Part shown: one piece after another, positions 17,606 to 26,771 of the stretch
How positions within the stretch are numbered: position 1 is the stretch's first letter
How the letters are laid out: each line of letters starts with the position of its first letter
From: Motiliproteus sp047633175
GTDB taxonomy: Bacteria; Pseudomonadota; Gammaproteobacteria; Pseudomonadales; Balneatricaceae
Length of the DNA: 64,000 nucleotides
Direction of reading: 5' to 3'
Assembly: GCA_047633175.1 (NCBI GenBank)
Contig: JBLIEQ010000017.1
Location: 20,484 to 84,483 of the forward strand
Translations under genes and position numbers: made by a program
The notes under the pieces: generated by a model
Told to the model about the DNA's origin: nothing
The model's database searches: none
Seen by the model: the letters and a program-made list of their open reading frames with translations, nothing else

Positions 17606-18838
17606 ATGAACAAGAGCAAGTCACTGCTTAAAAACAAAATCAAGTTCCTGCTATTGGAAGGGGTGCACCCCTCAGCCGTCGATACCCTCAAGGCATCCGG
17701 CTACACCAATATCGACTATCTCGAGAAGGCGCTGCCCGAAGAGGAGTTGATCGAGCGGATCAAGGGTGCGCATTTTGTCGGTGTTCGCTCCGCGACCAAA
17801 CTCAATGCCCGCGTCCTCAATGCAGCAGACAAGTTGCTGGCGGTCGGTTGCTTCTGTATCGGTACCAACCAGGTCGATCTGCAGGCCGCGATAGAACTCG
17901 GCATTACCGTCTTTAATGCCCCCTTCTCCAATACCCGCAGTGTGGCCGAACTGGTGCTGGCCGAGGCGATTATCCTGATGCGCGGCGTGGCCGAGAAAAA
18001 TGCCAAGGCGCATCGCGGGATCTGGAGCAAGTCGGCGGCTAACTCTTATGAGGTCCGCGGCAAGAAACTGGGCATCATCGGTTACGGCAGCATAGGATCG
18101 CAGCTCAGTGTGATGGCCGAATCCCTGGGGATGGAGGTCTGCTTCTACGATGTGATCACCAAGCTGCCTCTGGGGAACGCCCGCCAGGTAGGTTCGATGC
18201 TCGATCTACTCGAGCACAGCGATATTGTCACCCTGCATGTGCCTGAGAACGCCACCACCAAGAATATGATTGGTGAAGAGCAGCTGGCGCAGATGAAGCA
18301 AGGCAGCATCCTGATCAACGCCTCAAGAGGCACGGTCATCGATATAGAGGCACTCAGCGACAGCCTGCGTTCGGGCAAACTCCTGGGTGCGGCTATCGAT
18401 GTGTTCCCGGTCGAACCCAAGTCCAACAGCGACGAGTTTATCTCGCCGTTGCGTGAGTTCGATAATGTGATCCTGACCCCGCATGTGGGTGGCAGCACCC
18501 TGGAAGCGCAGGAGAATATCGGTTATGAGGTGGCTGAGAAGCTGGTTAAGTATTCTGATAACGGTTCGACCATCACCTCGGTCAATTTCCCGGAAGTGTC
18601 GCTACCCGCGCACCCCGACAAGCATCGTCTGCTGCATATCCATGAAAATATCCCAGGCGTCCTGACCGCGATCAACCATGTGTTCTCCGATAACCAGATC
18701 AACGTCAGTGGTCAGTACCTGCAGACCAACAACAAGGTCGGTTACGTGGTGATGGATATCGATGCCGAGCACAGCCCGCTGGCGGTCAAACAGCTCAAAC
18801 AGGTTCCAGGCACGATCCGCTGCCGGGTACTGTTTTAA
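17606..18838 (+). CDS. serA: D-3-phosphoglycerate dehydrogenase
   Basis: A 410-residue enzyme, the same length as E. coli SerA, for the first step of serine synthesis. The order is: substrate-binding half, NAD-binding domain with GKKLGIIGYGSIGSQLSVMA near residue 152, catalytic residues in NASRGTVID near 233 and HVGGSTLEAQENIG near 292, and a C-terminal ACT domain (LLHIHENIPGVLTAINHVF ...) near 338-410 that binds L-serine for feedback inhibition. ATG 17606 (MNKSKSLLKNKIK) fits the family; the upstream in-frame extension does not. Confidence 0.96.
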   Translation: MNKSKSLLKNKIKFLLLEGVHPSAVDTLKASGYTNIDYLEKALPEEELIERIKGAHFVGVRSATKLNARVLNAADKLLAVGCFCIGTNQVDLQAAIELGITVFNAPFSNTRSVAELVLAEAIILMRGVAEKNAKAHRGIWSKSAANSYEVRGKKLGIIGYGSIGSQLSVMAESLGMEVCFYDVITKLPLGNARQVGSMLDLLEHSDIVTLHVPENATTKNMIGEEQLAQMKQGSILINASRGTVIDIEALSDSLRSGKLLGAAIDVFPVEPKSNSDEFISPLREFDNVILTPHVGGSTLEAQENIGYEVAEKLVKYSDNGSTITSVNFPEVSLPAHPDKHRLLHIHENIPGVLTAINHVFSDNQINVSGQYLQTNNKVGYVVMDIDAEHSPLAVKQLKQVPGTIRCRVLF

Positions 18839-18861
18839 CACAGAGACTCTTTGCTAGATTT

Positions 18862-18891
18862 AAAACCGGTGCCTGTGCGCCGGTTTTTTTT
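18862..18891 (+). terminator. Rho-independent terminator of serA
   Basis: AAAACCGG at 18862-18869 pairs with CCGGTTTT at 18880-18887, closing over a GC-containing loop (stem extends through the inner GC/GC), and is followed by an uninterrupted T-run to 18890. It lies 23 bp after the serA stop. Confidence 0.85.
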
Positions 18892-18988
18892 GGTGTTTTT
18901 TTGTGGATTAGCAGCGTCCGTCCCCTACGGACTTGCTGCACTTCCCACGTCCCTGTGGGTCGGGCTGAAGCCAACCCACAGCAGCCTC

Positions 18989-19456
18989 CTAATAGATCCC
19001 CGCTTCCAGACCTGCCGCCAGGGTCATACCCAACTCTTCACTGCAGGCGATAAAGTCTTCCTCAAAGGGGCCGCGCATCATCAGCGGTGCCTGTACCGCC
19101 TTCCAGCGCAGACCGGTCACAATTTTCTCGACGCTGTTTTTGGCGCCCTGACCGTCGTTGCCCGCGCGGATATACAGGGCGTAGGGCAGCCCCTGTTTCA
19201 GTTCCAGGCAGGGATAGTAGATGCGTTCGAAGAAGTCTTTCAGCGCACCGCTCATATAGGCGAAGTTTTCGGTAGTGCCCAGAATGATCGCATCGGCGGA
19301 AAGCACATCGGCAGCATCGGCCTCCAGCGGCGCCTTACAGACCACCTCGATATCGATATCGGGGTGGTTAGCACCCGCCAGAACGGCATCGCGCAGCCGC
19401 CGAGTATTGTCGGAAGGGGCGTTAGCGATAATCAGGAGTCTCTTTTTTTCAGTCAT
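18989..19456 (-). CDS. Flavodoxin-family NAD(P)H:FMN reductase-like protein
   Basis: A 155-residue flavodoxin-like-fold protein. The FMN-phosphate loop is LLIIANAPSDNTRRLRDAV near residue 7, then ADAIILGTTENFAYMSGALKDFFERI near 54-80, a segment typical of NADPH-dependent FMN reductases and WrbA-like proteins, and YIRAGNDGQGAKNS near 95. The electron acceptor is unknown. Its start ATG 19456 has AAGGAGA upstream (minus strand). It lies 45 bp downstream of the alpha/beta hydrolase, with a 46-bp palindrome between them. Confidence 0.82.
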   Translation of the reverse strand: MTEKKRLLIIANAPSDNTRRLRDAVLAGANHPDIDIEVVCKAPLEADAADVLSADAIILGTTENFAYMSGALKDFFERIYYPCLELKQGLPYALYIRAGNDGQGAKNSVEKIVTGLRWKAVQAPLMMRGPFEEDFIACSEELGMTLAAGLEAGIY

Positions 19457-19476
19457 AAGTCTGTCTCCTTTAGTGA

Positions 19477-19522
19477 GGGGTCAGGCCATACATTTGACAT
19501 GTCAAATGTAAGGCCTGACCCC
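19477..19522. repeat. 46-bp palindrome between hydrolase and flavodoxin-like genes
   Basis: Two 22-bp arms (19477-19498 and 19501-19522) are inverted copies with one mismatch around a 2-bp centre. Each arm contains TCAGGCC-TACATTTGAC, and a single arm also occurs after aroE (about 12255-12276). The hydrolase gene reads into it, and its stop codon (19502-19504) lies inside the palindrome. Confidence 0.9.
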
Positions 19523-20470
19523 CGCCCTATTGGCAAAACCCTGGAGATCCAGCCAGTCGAGATATTGCTGTCGAGTTTCGGCGGTTTCGTTGGCCAGTTG
19601 GTGGCGGGCGTTGGGAAGCAGCAAGTGCTGGAGTCGGGGGAATTTTTGTCGCAGCAGGGGCAGATTGTAGCTCCAGTCGACGGTGTTATCCTGCTGGCCC
19701 TGAATGAGTAGCGGTTGGTAGGCGTTTGTCGGGGGAAGCTGTTCAAAGGTGCGGATCCAGCGCTGCATGGCGCCGATCCAGGCGGTGCTGATAAGGGGGG
19801 ATTGCAGGGGGTCGCGGCGCAGGAAGGCATTAAAGGCCGGATCCTGGCTGTTGGCTGAAAAATCGCGGGTTACCGCAGTTTTCCAAGGACTTAGCAGCGC
19901 ATGAGCTAGGCGCACCCAGCGCCAGCGGGCAGGGCGAACGAGCGGCGCCAGCAGCACGATCCGGCCATCGATCTCGGGGGACTGAGCCGGGGTTGTTAAC
20001 AGGAACTGGTTAATGATGGCGCCGCCGGTGCTCTGGCCCAACAGGTGCAGGGGACGGCAGAGTCTCCACTCGGGGAGCTTACCCAGCAGGGTCTGGAAGA
20101 CGGCCTGATAATGCTCAAAGCTATCGATTGAGGCACGGGTTCCGGATGAGAGTCCATGGCCGGGCAGATCGAAGCAGAGGATGTTCAGGCCACGCTCCAG
20201 GCCATAGCGGATTAGGTGCCGGTAGAGGCCGTGATGATCCAGATAGCCATGCACGATCACCAGAGTGCCGGTGGGTCGCTGAGGGCGGAACAGATGTACC
20301 GCGATCTGCTGACCCTCGATCCCGACCTGTCCCAGATGCTGGGAGGCAGCCAGGCTGCCAAACTCCAGCTGGTAGAGACGGCAGAAGTCCGCATAGCCAG
20401 CAAAGGCGCTGTTCTGGTCGCAGTTAAGCGGCGGCAGTGAGGCGATCAGTGAGCAGGGGGTGAAAGGCAT
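19502..20470 (-). CDS. Alpha/beta hydrolase, monoacylglycerol-lipase-like (serine aminopeptidase S33 family)
   Basis: A 322-residue alpha/beta hydrolase. LVIVHGYLDHHGLYRHLI near residue 66 supplies the oxyanion strand, DLPGHGLSSG near 96 the family loop, and LLGQSTGGAI near 138 the nucleophile elbow (GxSxG with Ser). An Asp (GQQDNTVDW, near 258) and His (PNARHQLANE, near 284) complete a plausible triad. Start ATG 20470 (MPFTPCSL) is chosen because the longer frame to 20674 reads through repeat DNA. The last four residues are encoded by a palindromic repeat. Lipid ester substrate is inferred from family only. Confidence 0.85.
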   Translation of the reverse strand: MPFTPCSLIASLPPLNCDQNSAFAGYADFCRLYQLEFGSLAASQHLGQVGIEGQQIAVHLFRPQRPTGTLVIVHGYLDHHGLYRHLIRYGLERGLNILCFDLPGHGLSSGTRASIDSFEHYQAVFQTLLGKLPEWRLCRPLHLLGQSTGGAIINQFLLTTPAQSPEIDGRIVLLAPLVRPARWRWVRLAHALLSPWKTAVTRDFSANSQDPAFNAFLRRDPLQSPLISTAWIGAMQRWIRTFEQLPPTNAYQPLLIQGQQDNTVDWSYNLPLLRQKFPRLQHLLLPNARHQLANETAETRQQYLDWLDLQGFANRAGVRPYI

Positions 20471-20827
20471 GTAGATGCTCCATTGGCCATTGTCAGGCTG
20501 AAGCCGACCCACAGAGATGTGGGAAGTGCAGCAAATCCGTAGGGAACGGACGCTGCCTAACCTACAAAAGAAACACCCTGTAGGTCGGCGTTTTGTGGGT
20601 AGAAAGTAGTCCGACAAGGCTAGCAGAGTGCTGCCATCTAGCAGGGAGCGACAAATGTAGCAATGAGCGGCCATCGTCGGACTAAAGTCCGACCTACGAG
20701 TCCGACCTACGAGTCCGACCTACGAGTCCGACCTACGAGTCCGACCTGCGAGTCCGACCTGCGAGTCAGACCTGCGAGTCAGACCTACGAGTCAGACCTA
20801 CGAGTCCGACCCACAAAAGATCCTAAC
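20471..20827. repeat. Intergenic repeat field with a 13-bp minisatellite
   Basis: This 357-bp gap has no gene. From 20480 to 20690 it holds family-1 elements ('gtaggtcggcgttttgtgggtagaaagtagtccgac' pieces and 'gtcggactaaagtccgacctac' at about 20674-20696). From about 20690 to 20815 a tandem of roughly ten 13-bp units (CCGACCTACGAGT with C/A and A/G variants) extends directly from the palindrome's flank, showing how the minisatellite relates to the REP-like element. Confidence 0.85.
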
Positions 20828-21892
20828 CTACCTAACCTTCGGATCCAGGGCGCCGGACTGGTAACGCTCGGACATCGTTTCCAACGACAGGGCGCGGATC
20901 TTGCTGGCCTGGCCTGCGGCATTGAACGACTGGTAGCGGGCGCTGGCGATGTCGCGCATCGCGGCGATGGTCACGGTCAGGAATTTACGCGGATCGAACT
21001 CGGCCGGGTTCTCGGCCAGGAAGCGGCGTACCGCACCGGTCGAGGCCAGACGCAGGTCGGTATCTATATTGATCTTGCGTACGCCATGCTTGATCCCCTC
21101 GACGATCTGCTCGACCGGCACGCCGTAGGTTTCGGGCATCTCGCCGCCGTACTGGTTGATGATTGCCAGCCACTCCTGAGGTACCGAAGAGGAGCCGTGC
21201 ATCACCAGGTGAGTGTCGGGCAGGCGCTGGTGGATCTTCTTGATGGTATCAATCGAGAGCACATCGCCGGTAGGTGGCCGGGTAAACTTGTAGGCACCGT
21301 GGCTGGTACCGCAGGCGATCGCCAGCGCATCACAGCCGGTCCGGGTGACAAAGTCGGCCGCTTCATCGGGATCGGTCAGCATCTGCTCGTGGGAGAGAGT
21401 GCCCACGGCACCCACGCCATCTTCTTCGCCGGCCTGGCCGGTCTCCAGCGAGCCCAGGCAACCCAGTTCACCCTCGACCGAGACGCCGCAGGCATGTGCC
21501 ATCTCGACGGTGCGGCGGGTGACCTCGACATTGTATTCGTAGTCGCTGGGGGTCTTGCCGTCCGCCAGCAGTGAACCGTCCATCATCACCGAGGAGAAGC
21601 CCAGCTGGATGGAGCGCTGGCAGATCGCAGGCGAGGTGCCGTGATCCTGATGCATACAGACCGGGATATGGGGAAACTCTTCGATCGCCGCCAGGATCAT
21701 ATGCTTGAGGAAGTTGGAACCGGCATATTTACGTGCGCCCGCGGAGGCCTGCACGATCACCGGACTGTCGGTCTTATCGGCCGCTTCCATGATGGCGCGC
21801 ATCTGCTCCAGGTTGTTAACGTTAAACGCCGGAATGCCGTAGCTGTTTTCTGCTGCGTGGTCGAGCAGCTGTCGCAAACTGATCAAAGCCAT
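20828..21892 (-). CDS. fba: Class II fructose-1,6-bisphosphate aldolase (Calvin-type subgroup)
   Basis: A 354-residue zinc-dependent aldolase. IPAFNVNNLEQMRAIM near residue 20, VCMHQDHGTSPAICQ near 77 (catalytic Asp, Zn-His), VEGELGCLGSLE near 132, SHGAYKF near 197 and VMHGSSSVPQEW near 230 follow the class IIB order; the length and sequence match the 'Calvin cycle' subtype also used in glycolysis/gluconeogenesis. It is 126 bp after pgk in the tkt-epd-pgk-fba block. Minus-strand GAGAGG lies just before ATG 21892. Confidence 0.95.
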   Translation of the reverse strand: MALISLRQLLDHAAENSYGIPAFNVNNLEQMRAIMEAADKTDSPVIVQASAGARKYAGSNFLKHMILAAIEEFPHIPVCMHQDHGTSPAICQRSIQLGFSSVMMDGSLLADGKTPSDYEYNVEVTRRTVEMAHACGVSVEGELGCLGSLETGQAGEEDGVGAVGTLSHEQMLTDPDEAADFVTRTGCDALAIACGTSHGAYKFTRPPTGDVLSIDTIKKIHQRLPDTHLVMHGSSSVPQEWLAIINQYGGEMPETYGVPVEQIVEGIKHGVRKINIDTDLRLASTGAVRRFLAENPAEFDPRKFLTVTIAAMRDIASARYQSFNAAGQASKIRALSLETMSERYQSGALDPKVR

Positions 21893-22018
21893 AAGTGCCT
21901 CTCTTGATTAATTCAGTGCAGGGATCGAGGTGTCGATCCCTGCAGCTTAGTCGGTTGTTCTTGATTCTATTTAGGTGGATAGAGTCAGGGGACAGAGTTA
22001 GATGGACCTGGACGCCGT

Positions 22019-23179
22019 TTAGCCGCGCGCCCGGGTCTCTAAAATTGCGACGGCGGGCAGAATTTTGCCCTCCACGAACTCCAGGAAGGCGCCGCCACCG
22101 GTAGAGATATAGGAGATCTTATCGGTGATGCCGTATTTATCCACTGCCGCCAGGGTGTCGCCACCGCCGGCGATGGAGAAGCAGTCGCTGTTGGCGATCG
22201 CCAGTGACAGCGCCCTGGTGCCTTCGCCAAATTGATCGAATTCGAAGACACCCAGCGGGCCGTTCCAGATGACGGTACGCGCTTTGGACATCAGGGTCGC
22301 CAGGTTGATGGCGCTCTCTGGCCCTATATCGAGGATCATGTCGTCTTCGCCCACATCCTCGACCCGCTTGATGGTCGCCGTTGCCGCCTCAGAAAACTCG
22401 GTCGCCACCACCACATCGGTCGGCAGCGGGATTGAGGTCCTTGCCATCAGAGCCCTGGCCTGATCGAGCAGCTCGGGTTCAAACAGGGACTTGCCGACCG
22501 GAAAGCCCGCCGCTGCCAGGAAGGTGTTGGCAATGCCGCCGCCGACGATCAGCTGGTCGACCTTTTCCGTGAGTATCTCCAGGACCTCCAGTTTGGTCGA
22601 TACCTTGGAGCCGCCGACGATCGCAGCCACCGGACGTTCGGGTTTATCCAGCGCGCGTGCCAGGGCATCGAGTTCGTTCACCAGCAGCGGGCCGGCGCAG
22701 GCGATGGGCGCGAATCGGGCGACTCCATGGGTCGAGGCATGGGCGCGGTGGGCGGTGCCGAAGGCATCCATCACGAAGATGTCGCACAGGGCCGCCATCT
22801 TTCTGGCCAGGGTGTCGTCGTTGCTTTTTTCGCCGTAGTTAAAACGGACATTCTCCAGCAGTACCAGGTCGCTGTCGCTGTCGAAGCCGTCGATCCAGTC
22901 GCTGATCAGCGGCACCGGACGCCCCAGCAGCTCGCAGAGGTGGGCCGCGACCGGCGCCAGTGAGTAGCTGGGATCGGCGTCGCCTTCGGTAGGGCGGCCC
23001 AGATGCGACATCAGCATCACCCGGGCGCCCTGGCTCAAGGCAAGTTCGATGCTGGGCAGTGCGGCGCGAATTCTTGCATCGCTGGAAACCTTGCCTTCCT
23101 TGACGGGGACGTTGAGGTCTTCACGGATCAGTACACGCTTGCCGTTAAGATCCTGCTCGGTCATTTTCAGTACAGTCAT
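22019..23179 (-). CDS. pgk: Phosphoglycerate kinase
   Basis: A 386-residue two-domain kinase that transfers phosphate from 1,3-bisphosphoglycerate to ADP. VLIREDLNVPVKEGKV near residue 15, LMSHLGRPTEGD near 55, the GGSKVSTKLEVL nucleotide segment near 190, NGPLGVFEFDQFGEGT near 312 and SIAGGGDTLAAVDKYG near 342 are all in place. Its ATG overlaps the epd stop as ATGA, so the two are translationally coupled. Confidence 0.97.
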   Translation of the reverse strand: MTVLKMTEQDLNGKRVLIREDLNVPVKEGKVSSDARIRAALPSIELALSQGARVMLMSHLGRPTEGDADPSYSLAPVAAHLCELLGRPVPLISDWIDGFDSDSDLVLLENVRFNYGEKSNDDTLARKMAALCDIFVMDAFGTAHRAHASTHGVARFAPIACAGPLLVNELDALARALDKPERPVAAIVGGSKVSTKLEVLEILTEKVDQLIVGGGIANTFLAAAGFPVGKSLFEPELLDQARALMARTSIPLPTDVVVATEFSEAATATIKRVEDVGEDDMILDIGPESAINLATLMSKARTVIWNGPLGVFEFDQFGEGTRALSLAIANSDCFSIAGGGDTLAAVDKYGITDKISYISTGGGAFLEFVEGKILPAVAILETRARG

Positions 23180-24345
23180 GAAATTATCCTGTCAGCATTA
23201 ATTGTTGAGAATTCTGTGGTCTGTATGTCTGGTTGAGAGTCTGGTTGAGAGTGGGTCCGGCTTTGGCTTTGGCTTTGGCTTTTTGTCTGGTGTTGAGTGT
23301 GGAACTGCTCAGTATCCGGCTGGAGCCAGATCTGTGCGACATCCAGCATCCTGTTGGCGAATCCCCACTCATTATCGAACCAGCAGATCAGCTTGAGCAG
23401 GCGATCCCCACTGATTCGAGTCTGGGTGCCGTCGACGATCCCGGAACGCGGGTCAGTATTAAAATCCACCGACGCGTGTGGCTCATCAGTATAGCCGAGC
23501 AGCCCCTGCAGCGGCCCCTGGAGGGTCGCCCTCTCCAGCAGCTGGTTGACGGCCTTCGGGGTGGTCGGGGTGCTCAGTTGCAAGGAAAGATCCATCAAGG
23601 AGACGTTGGTGGTGGGCACCCGCAGATGATTGCACTGGAAGCGTCCGGCCAGCTCCGGCAGCAGGCGATCGATACCCCGGGCCAGGCCGGTTTGTATCGG
23701 GATGATCGACTGGAGCGCGCTGCGGCTCAGGCGCAGATTGGTGCGGTGGTTGCTGTCGATCACCGGCTGGTCATTCATCGCCGAGTGGACGGTGGTGGTC
23801 AGCCCCTGTTCGATACCAAACTCTCGGTGTAGCAGATCCAGCACCGGTACCAGGCAGTTGGTGGTGCAGGAGGCGCTGGAGGCGATTCGGTGCTTGGGCT
23901 GCAGGTTCTGATGATTGAAACCAAAGACGATGGTCGCATCGATATCCGCGTCCGCCGGCTGTGAGAACAGCAACCGTTTCGCCCCGGCCTGCAGGTGTAT
24001 CTCCGCCCGGCTGCGGTCAGAGAAGGAGCCGGAACACTCCAGCACCAGGTCGACCTCCAGTTTCGCCCAGGGCAGCAGCCTGGGGTCGGGCTGATTAAGC
24101 GCCAGGATTCGATCGCCATCGATCAGCAGGTGGGTGTCGTCGTGCTCGACCGGCAGCGGGAAGCGGCCGTGGGTGGTGTCATAGCGAGTCAGGTAGGTCA
24201 GAGTTTCCAGGTCGGTCAGCTCATTGATAGCGACAACGCGAAAGGGTCGGCCATCCGGGCCTCGCTGGGCATTCGAATAGAGCGCCCGCAGCACGCACTG
24301 GCCAATCCGGCCATAACCATTGATCGCGATATTAAAGGTCTTCAA
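23176..24345 (-). CDS. epd: Erythrose-4-phosphate dehydrogenase (GapA-type fold) with low-complexity tail
   Basis: A 389-residue GAPDH-superfamily enzyme, closest by eye to E. coli Epd (INGYGRIGQCVLRALY, VVAINEL, YDTTHGRF, LECSGSF, HRIASSASCTTNC with catalytic Cys, HSAMNDQPVID, VDGTQTRISGDRL, WFDNEWGFANRMLD). Epd oxidises erythrose-4-phosphate for pyridoxal phosphate synthesis, but a GAPDH role cannot be excluded as no other gap gene is in the block. After residue 347 it carries about 42 extra residues rich in Ser/Gln/Thr (KSQSQSQSRTHSQPDSQ) encoded by GGCTTT-type repeats at about 23222-23290. The tail ends in ATGA with pgk. Confidence 0.88.
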   Translation of the reverse strand: MKTFNIAINGYGRIGQCVLRALYSNAQRGPDGRPFRVVAINELTDLETLTYLTRYDTTHGRFPLPVEHDDTHLLIDGDRILALNQPDPRLLPWAKLEVDLVLECSGSFSDRSRAEIHLQAGAKRLLFSQPADADIDATIVFGFNHQNLQPKHRIASSASCTTNCLVPVLDLLHREFGIEQGLTTTVHSAMNDQPVIDSNHRTNLRLSRSALQSIIPIQTGLARGIDRLLPELAGRFQCNHLRVPTTNVSLMDLSLQLSTPTTPKAVNQLLERATLQGPLQGLLGYTDEPHASVDFNTDPRSGIVDGTQTRISGDRLLKLICWFDNEWGFANRMLDVAQIWLQPDTEQFHTQHQTKSQSQSQSRTHSQPDSQPDIQTTEFSTINADRIIS

Positions 24346-24501
24346 AGGCGTGTCTCAATAGGGGTCTCAAGGAGTCTCAGGGGTTAGTCTCAAAGTTAGG
24401 TGTTCGTTCGAGTGTTCGTTCGAGTGTTAAAGGTCAGTCAAAGGCGGCGTCTCTCAGACTCGGTCGAAGATGCCAGGACCGCGCGCGGCCCCGGCGTGCG
24501 A
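24346..24501. other. epd-tkt intergenic with short direct repeats
   Basis: The 156-bp gap has several 'gtctca' words and two direct copies of GTGTTCGTTCGA (about 24401-24425). No coding frame, terminator or strong promoter was seen. Confidence 0.5.
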
Positions 24502-26496
24502 TCACAGCAGTTCGTTGACCTTAGAGACCACATTGTCGACGGTAAAGCCGAACAGCTTGAACAGCTCAGGGGCCGGTGCCGATTCGCCGAAGCTGGTCAT
24601 GCCGACGACACGGCCGTTTAGGCCCACATACTTGTACCAGAAGTCGCTGTGCGCGGCCTCGATCGCCACCCGTGCCGAGACAGATGCCGGCAGGACCGAT
24701 TCGCGATACTCCGCAGACTGGGCCTCGAAAACATCGGTACAGGGCATCGATACGACGCGGATATTGCGTCCCGCCTCGCTGAGCTGAGCGGCTGCATCCA
24801 TCGCCAGACCGACTTCCGAGCCAGTCGCGATCAGGATCGCATCGGGTAGCCCGGGGCAGTCACGCAGGATATAACCGCCGCGCTGGACGTTGTTAAGCTG
24901 CTCGGTACTACGCGGCTGGTGCGCCAGGCTCTGGCGTGAGAAGACCAGCGCCGAGGGACCCTCTACTCGCTCCAGGGCGTTCTTCCAGGCCACCGCCGAT
25001 TCCACGGCATCGCAGGGACGCCACAGATCCAGGTTGGGGGTGGTGCGCAGGTTGGTCAGCTGTTCGATCGGCTGGTGGGTCGGGCCATCTTCGCCCAGGC
25101 CGATGGAATCGTGGGTATACACGAAGATCGAACGCTGGCCCATCAGGGCGGCCATCCGCACCGCATTGCGGGCATATTCCATAAAGATCAGGAAGGTCGC
25201 GCCGTAAGGGATAAAGCCGCCGTGCAGGGCCAGACCGTTCATGATCGCCGACATGCCGAATTCACGCACGCCGTAGTTCATATAGTTGCCGCTGGCGTCG
25301 TCCTGGGTGATCGTCTTGCAACCACTCCAGAGCGTCAGGTTGGAACCGGCCAGATCGGCCGAGCCACCGAGCAGCTCCGGCAGTTGCGGGCCATAGGCAT
25401 TGAGGGCATTTTGCGAGGCCTTGCGGCTGGCGATGGTCTCGCCCTTGGCCTGCAGCTCTTCTATATAAGCCTGTGACTGAGCCGCAAAATCTTTCGGCAG
25501 GTCGCCGCTGATCCGGCGCAGGAACTCGGATGCCAGTTCCGGATAAGCTTCTGCATAGTCGGAGAACTGCGCGTTCCAGCTGTTTTCGATGATCATCCCA
25601 TGCTCACGCGCATCCCACTCGGTCGCGATCTCTTCGGGAATCACGAAGGGTGCATGCTCCCAGCCCAGTGCCTTGCGGGTCAGGGTGATCTCGTCGTCGC
25701 CCAGGGGCGCGCCGTGGCAATCTTCTTTGCCCTGCTTGTTAGGCGAGCCGAAGCCGATCACGGTCTTGCAGCAGATCAGGGTGGGTTGGCTGCTGTTATC
25801 GCGCGCCAGCTCGATCGCGGCGTGGATCGCATCGGCGTCGTGGCCGTCGATCGCCGGGATCACCTGCCAGCCATAGGCTTCGAAGCGCTTGACGGTATCG
25901 TCGGTAAACCAGCCCTCGACCTCGCCATCGATGGAGATACCGTTGTCATCGTAGAAGGCGACCAGCTTGCCCAGTCCCAGGGTGCCTGCCAGCGAGCAGA
26001 CCTCGTGGGAGATCCCCTCCATCATGCAGCCGTCACCGAGGAAGGTGTAGGTGTAGTGATCGACGATCTCGTGACCCTCACGGTTAAACTGGCCCGCCAG
26101 GGTCTTCTCGGCCAGCGCCATGCCGACCGCATTGGCCAGCCCCTGACCCAGGGGTCCAGTGGTCGTTTCGATGCCGGGCGCGTAACCGAACTCCGGGTGT
26201 CCCGCAGTCTTGCTGTGCAGCTGGCGGAAGTTTTTCAGATCCTCGATCCCTAGCTCGTAGCCTGAGAGGTGCAGCAGGGAGTAAAGCAGCATCGAGCCAT
26301 GGCCGTTAGAGAGCACGAAGCGATCGCGGTTGATCCACTGCGGATTAGCGGGATTGTGCTGCAGGTAATCGTTCCACAGGACTTCGGCGATATCAGCCAT
26401 GCCCATAGGTGCACCGGGGTGACCGGATTTGGCTTTCTGGACAGCATCCATGCTCAGGGCACGGATGGCATTGGCTAGGTCTCTGCGGGATAGCAT
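24502..26496 (-). CDS. tkt: Transketolase
   Basis: A 664-residue thiamine-diphosphate enzyme of the pentose phosphate pathway. SRRDLANAIRALSMDAVQKAKSG opens the protein; GHPGAPMGMADIAE near residue 26, FVLSNGHGSMLLYS near 60, the ThDP motif GDGCMMEGISHEV near 155, HDSIGLGEDGPTHQPIEQL near 463 and RIV-type C-terminal domain follow. ATG 26496 (MLSRRDL) is chosen because the longer frame adds 25 residues not seen in the family. It heads tkt-epd-pgk-fba. Confidence 0.96.
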   Translation of the reverse strand: MLSRRDLANAIRALSMDAVQKAKSGHPGAPMGMADIAEVLWNDYLQHNPANPQWINRDRFVLSNGHGSMLLYSLLHLSGYELGIEDLKNFRQLHSKTAGHPEFGYAPGIETTTGPLGQGLANAVGMALAEKTLAGQFNREGHEIVDHYTYTFLGDGCMMEGISHEVCSLAGTLGLGKLVAFYDDNGISIDGEVEGWFTDDTVKRFEAYGWQVIPAIDGHDADAIHAAIELARDNSSQPTLICCKTVIGFGSPNKQGKEDCHGAPLGDDEITLTRKALGWEHAPFVIPEEIATEWDAREHGMIIENSWNAQFSDYAEAYPELASEFLRRISGDLPKDFAAQSQAYIEELQAKGETIASRKASQNALNAYGPQLPELLGGSADLAGSNLTLWSGCKTITQDDASGNYMNYGVREFGMSAIMNGLALHGGFIPYGATFLIFMEYARNAVRMAALMGQRSIFVYTHDSIGLGEDGPTHQPIEQLTNLRTTPNLDLWRPCDAVESAVAWKNALERVEGPSALVFSRQSLAHQPRSTEQLNNVQRGGYILRDCPGLPDAILIATGSEVGLAMDAAAQLSEAGRNIRVVSMPCTDVFEAQSAEYRESVLPASVSARVAIEAAHSDFWYKYVGLNGRVVGMTSFGESAPAPELFKLFGFTVDNVVSKVNELL

Positions 26497-26648
26497 GAGT
26501 AAAACTCCAGGTATAAACGAGGTAGGTTTTAAAGAGAGGCGCATTATCCCGCACCCAGTCGGCAGCAGCAAATATGAATGCCTTTAATGTGAGTAATAAG
26601 CAATCTCCCTAGCCGCTGAGGGGGCAATGCCCTTTCTCTCTTTTAGCC
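26497..26648. other. Divergent intergenic region between tkt and metK
   Basis: No gene seen. Minus-strand signals for tkt should lie here; only a weak AAACT-CAG leader precedes its ATG. A short G-run 'gctgagggggcaatgccctt' (about 26617-26636) could form a small hairpin. Confidence 0.3.
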
Positions 26649-26677
26649 TTTACACAGCGTGCGAGTCTCGGTAAATA
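26649..26677 (+). promoter_or_regulatory. Candidate sigma-70 promoter of metK
   Basis: TTTACA (26649-26654) and TAAATA (26672-26677) are separated by 17 bp, giving 5/6 and 4/6 matches to the -35/-10 consensus. A transcript from here would have a leader of about 140 nt containing the inverted repeat at 26772-26802. Confidence 0.35.
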
Positions 26678-26771
26678 TCGTTATCATAGCGCCCCCACTC
26701 TGGAGTCAGCGCCGGTGCCGGTTGTTTAGCCCTCACCCGTGAAACGCTCTCCAGCCTGGTAATTAAGTCAC

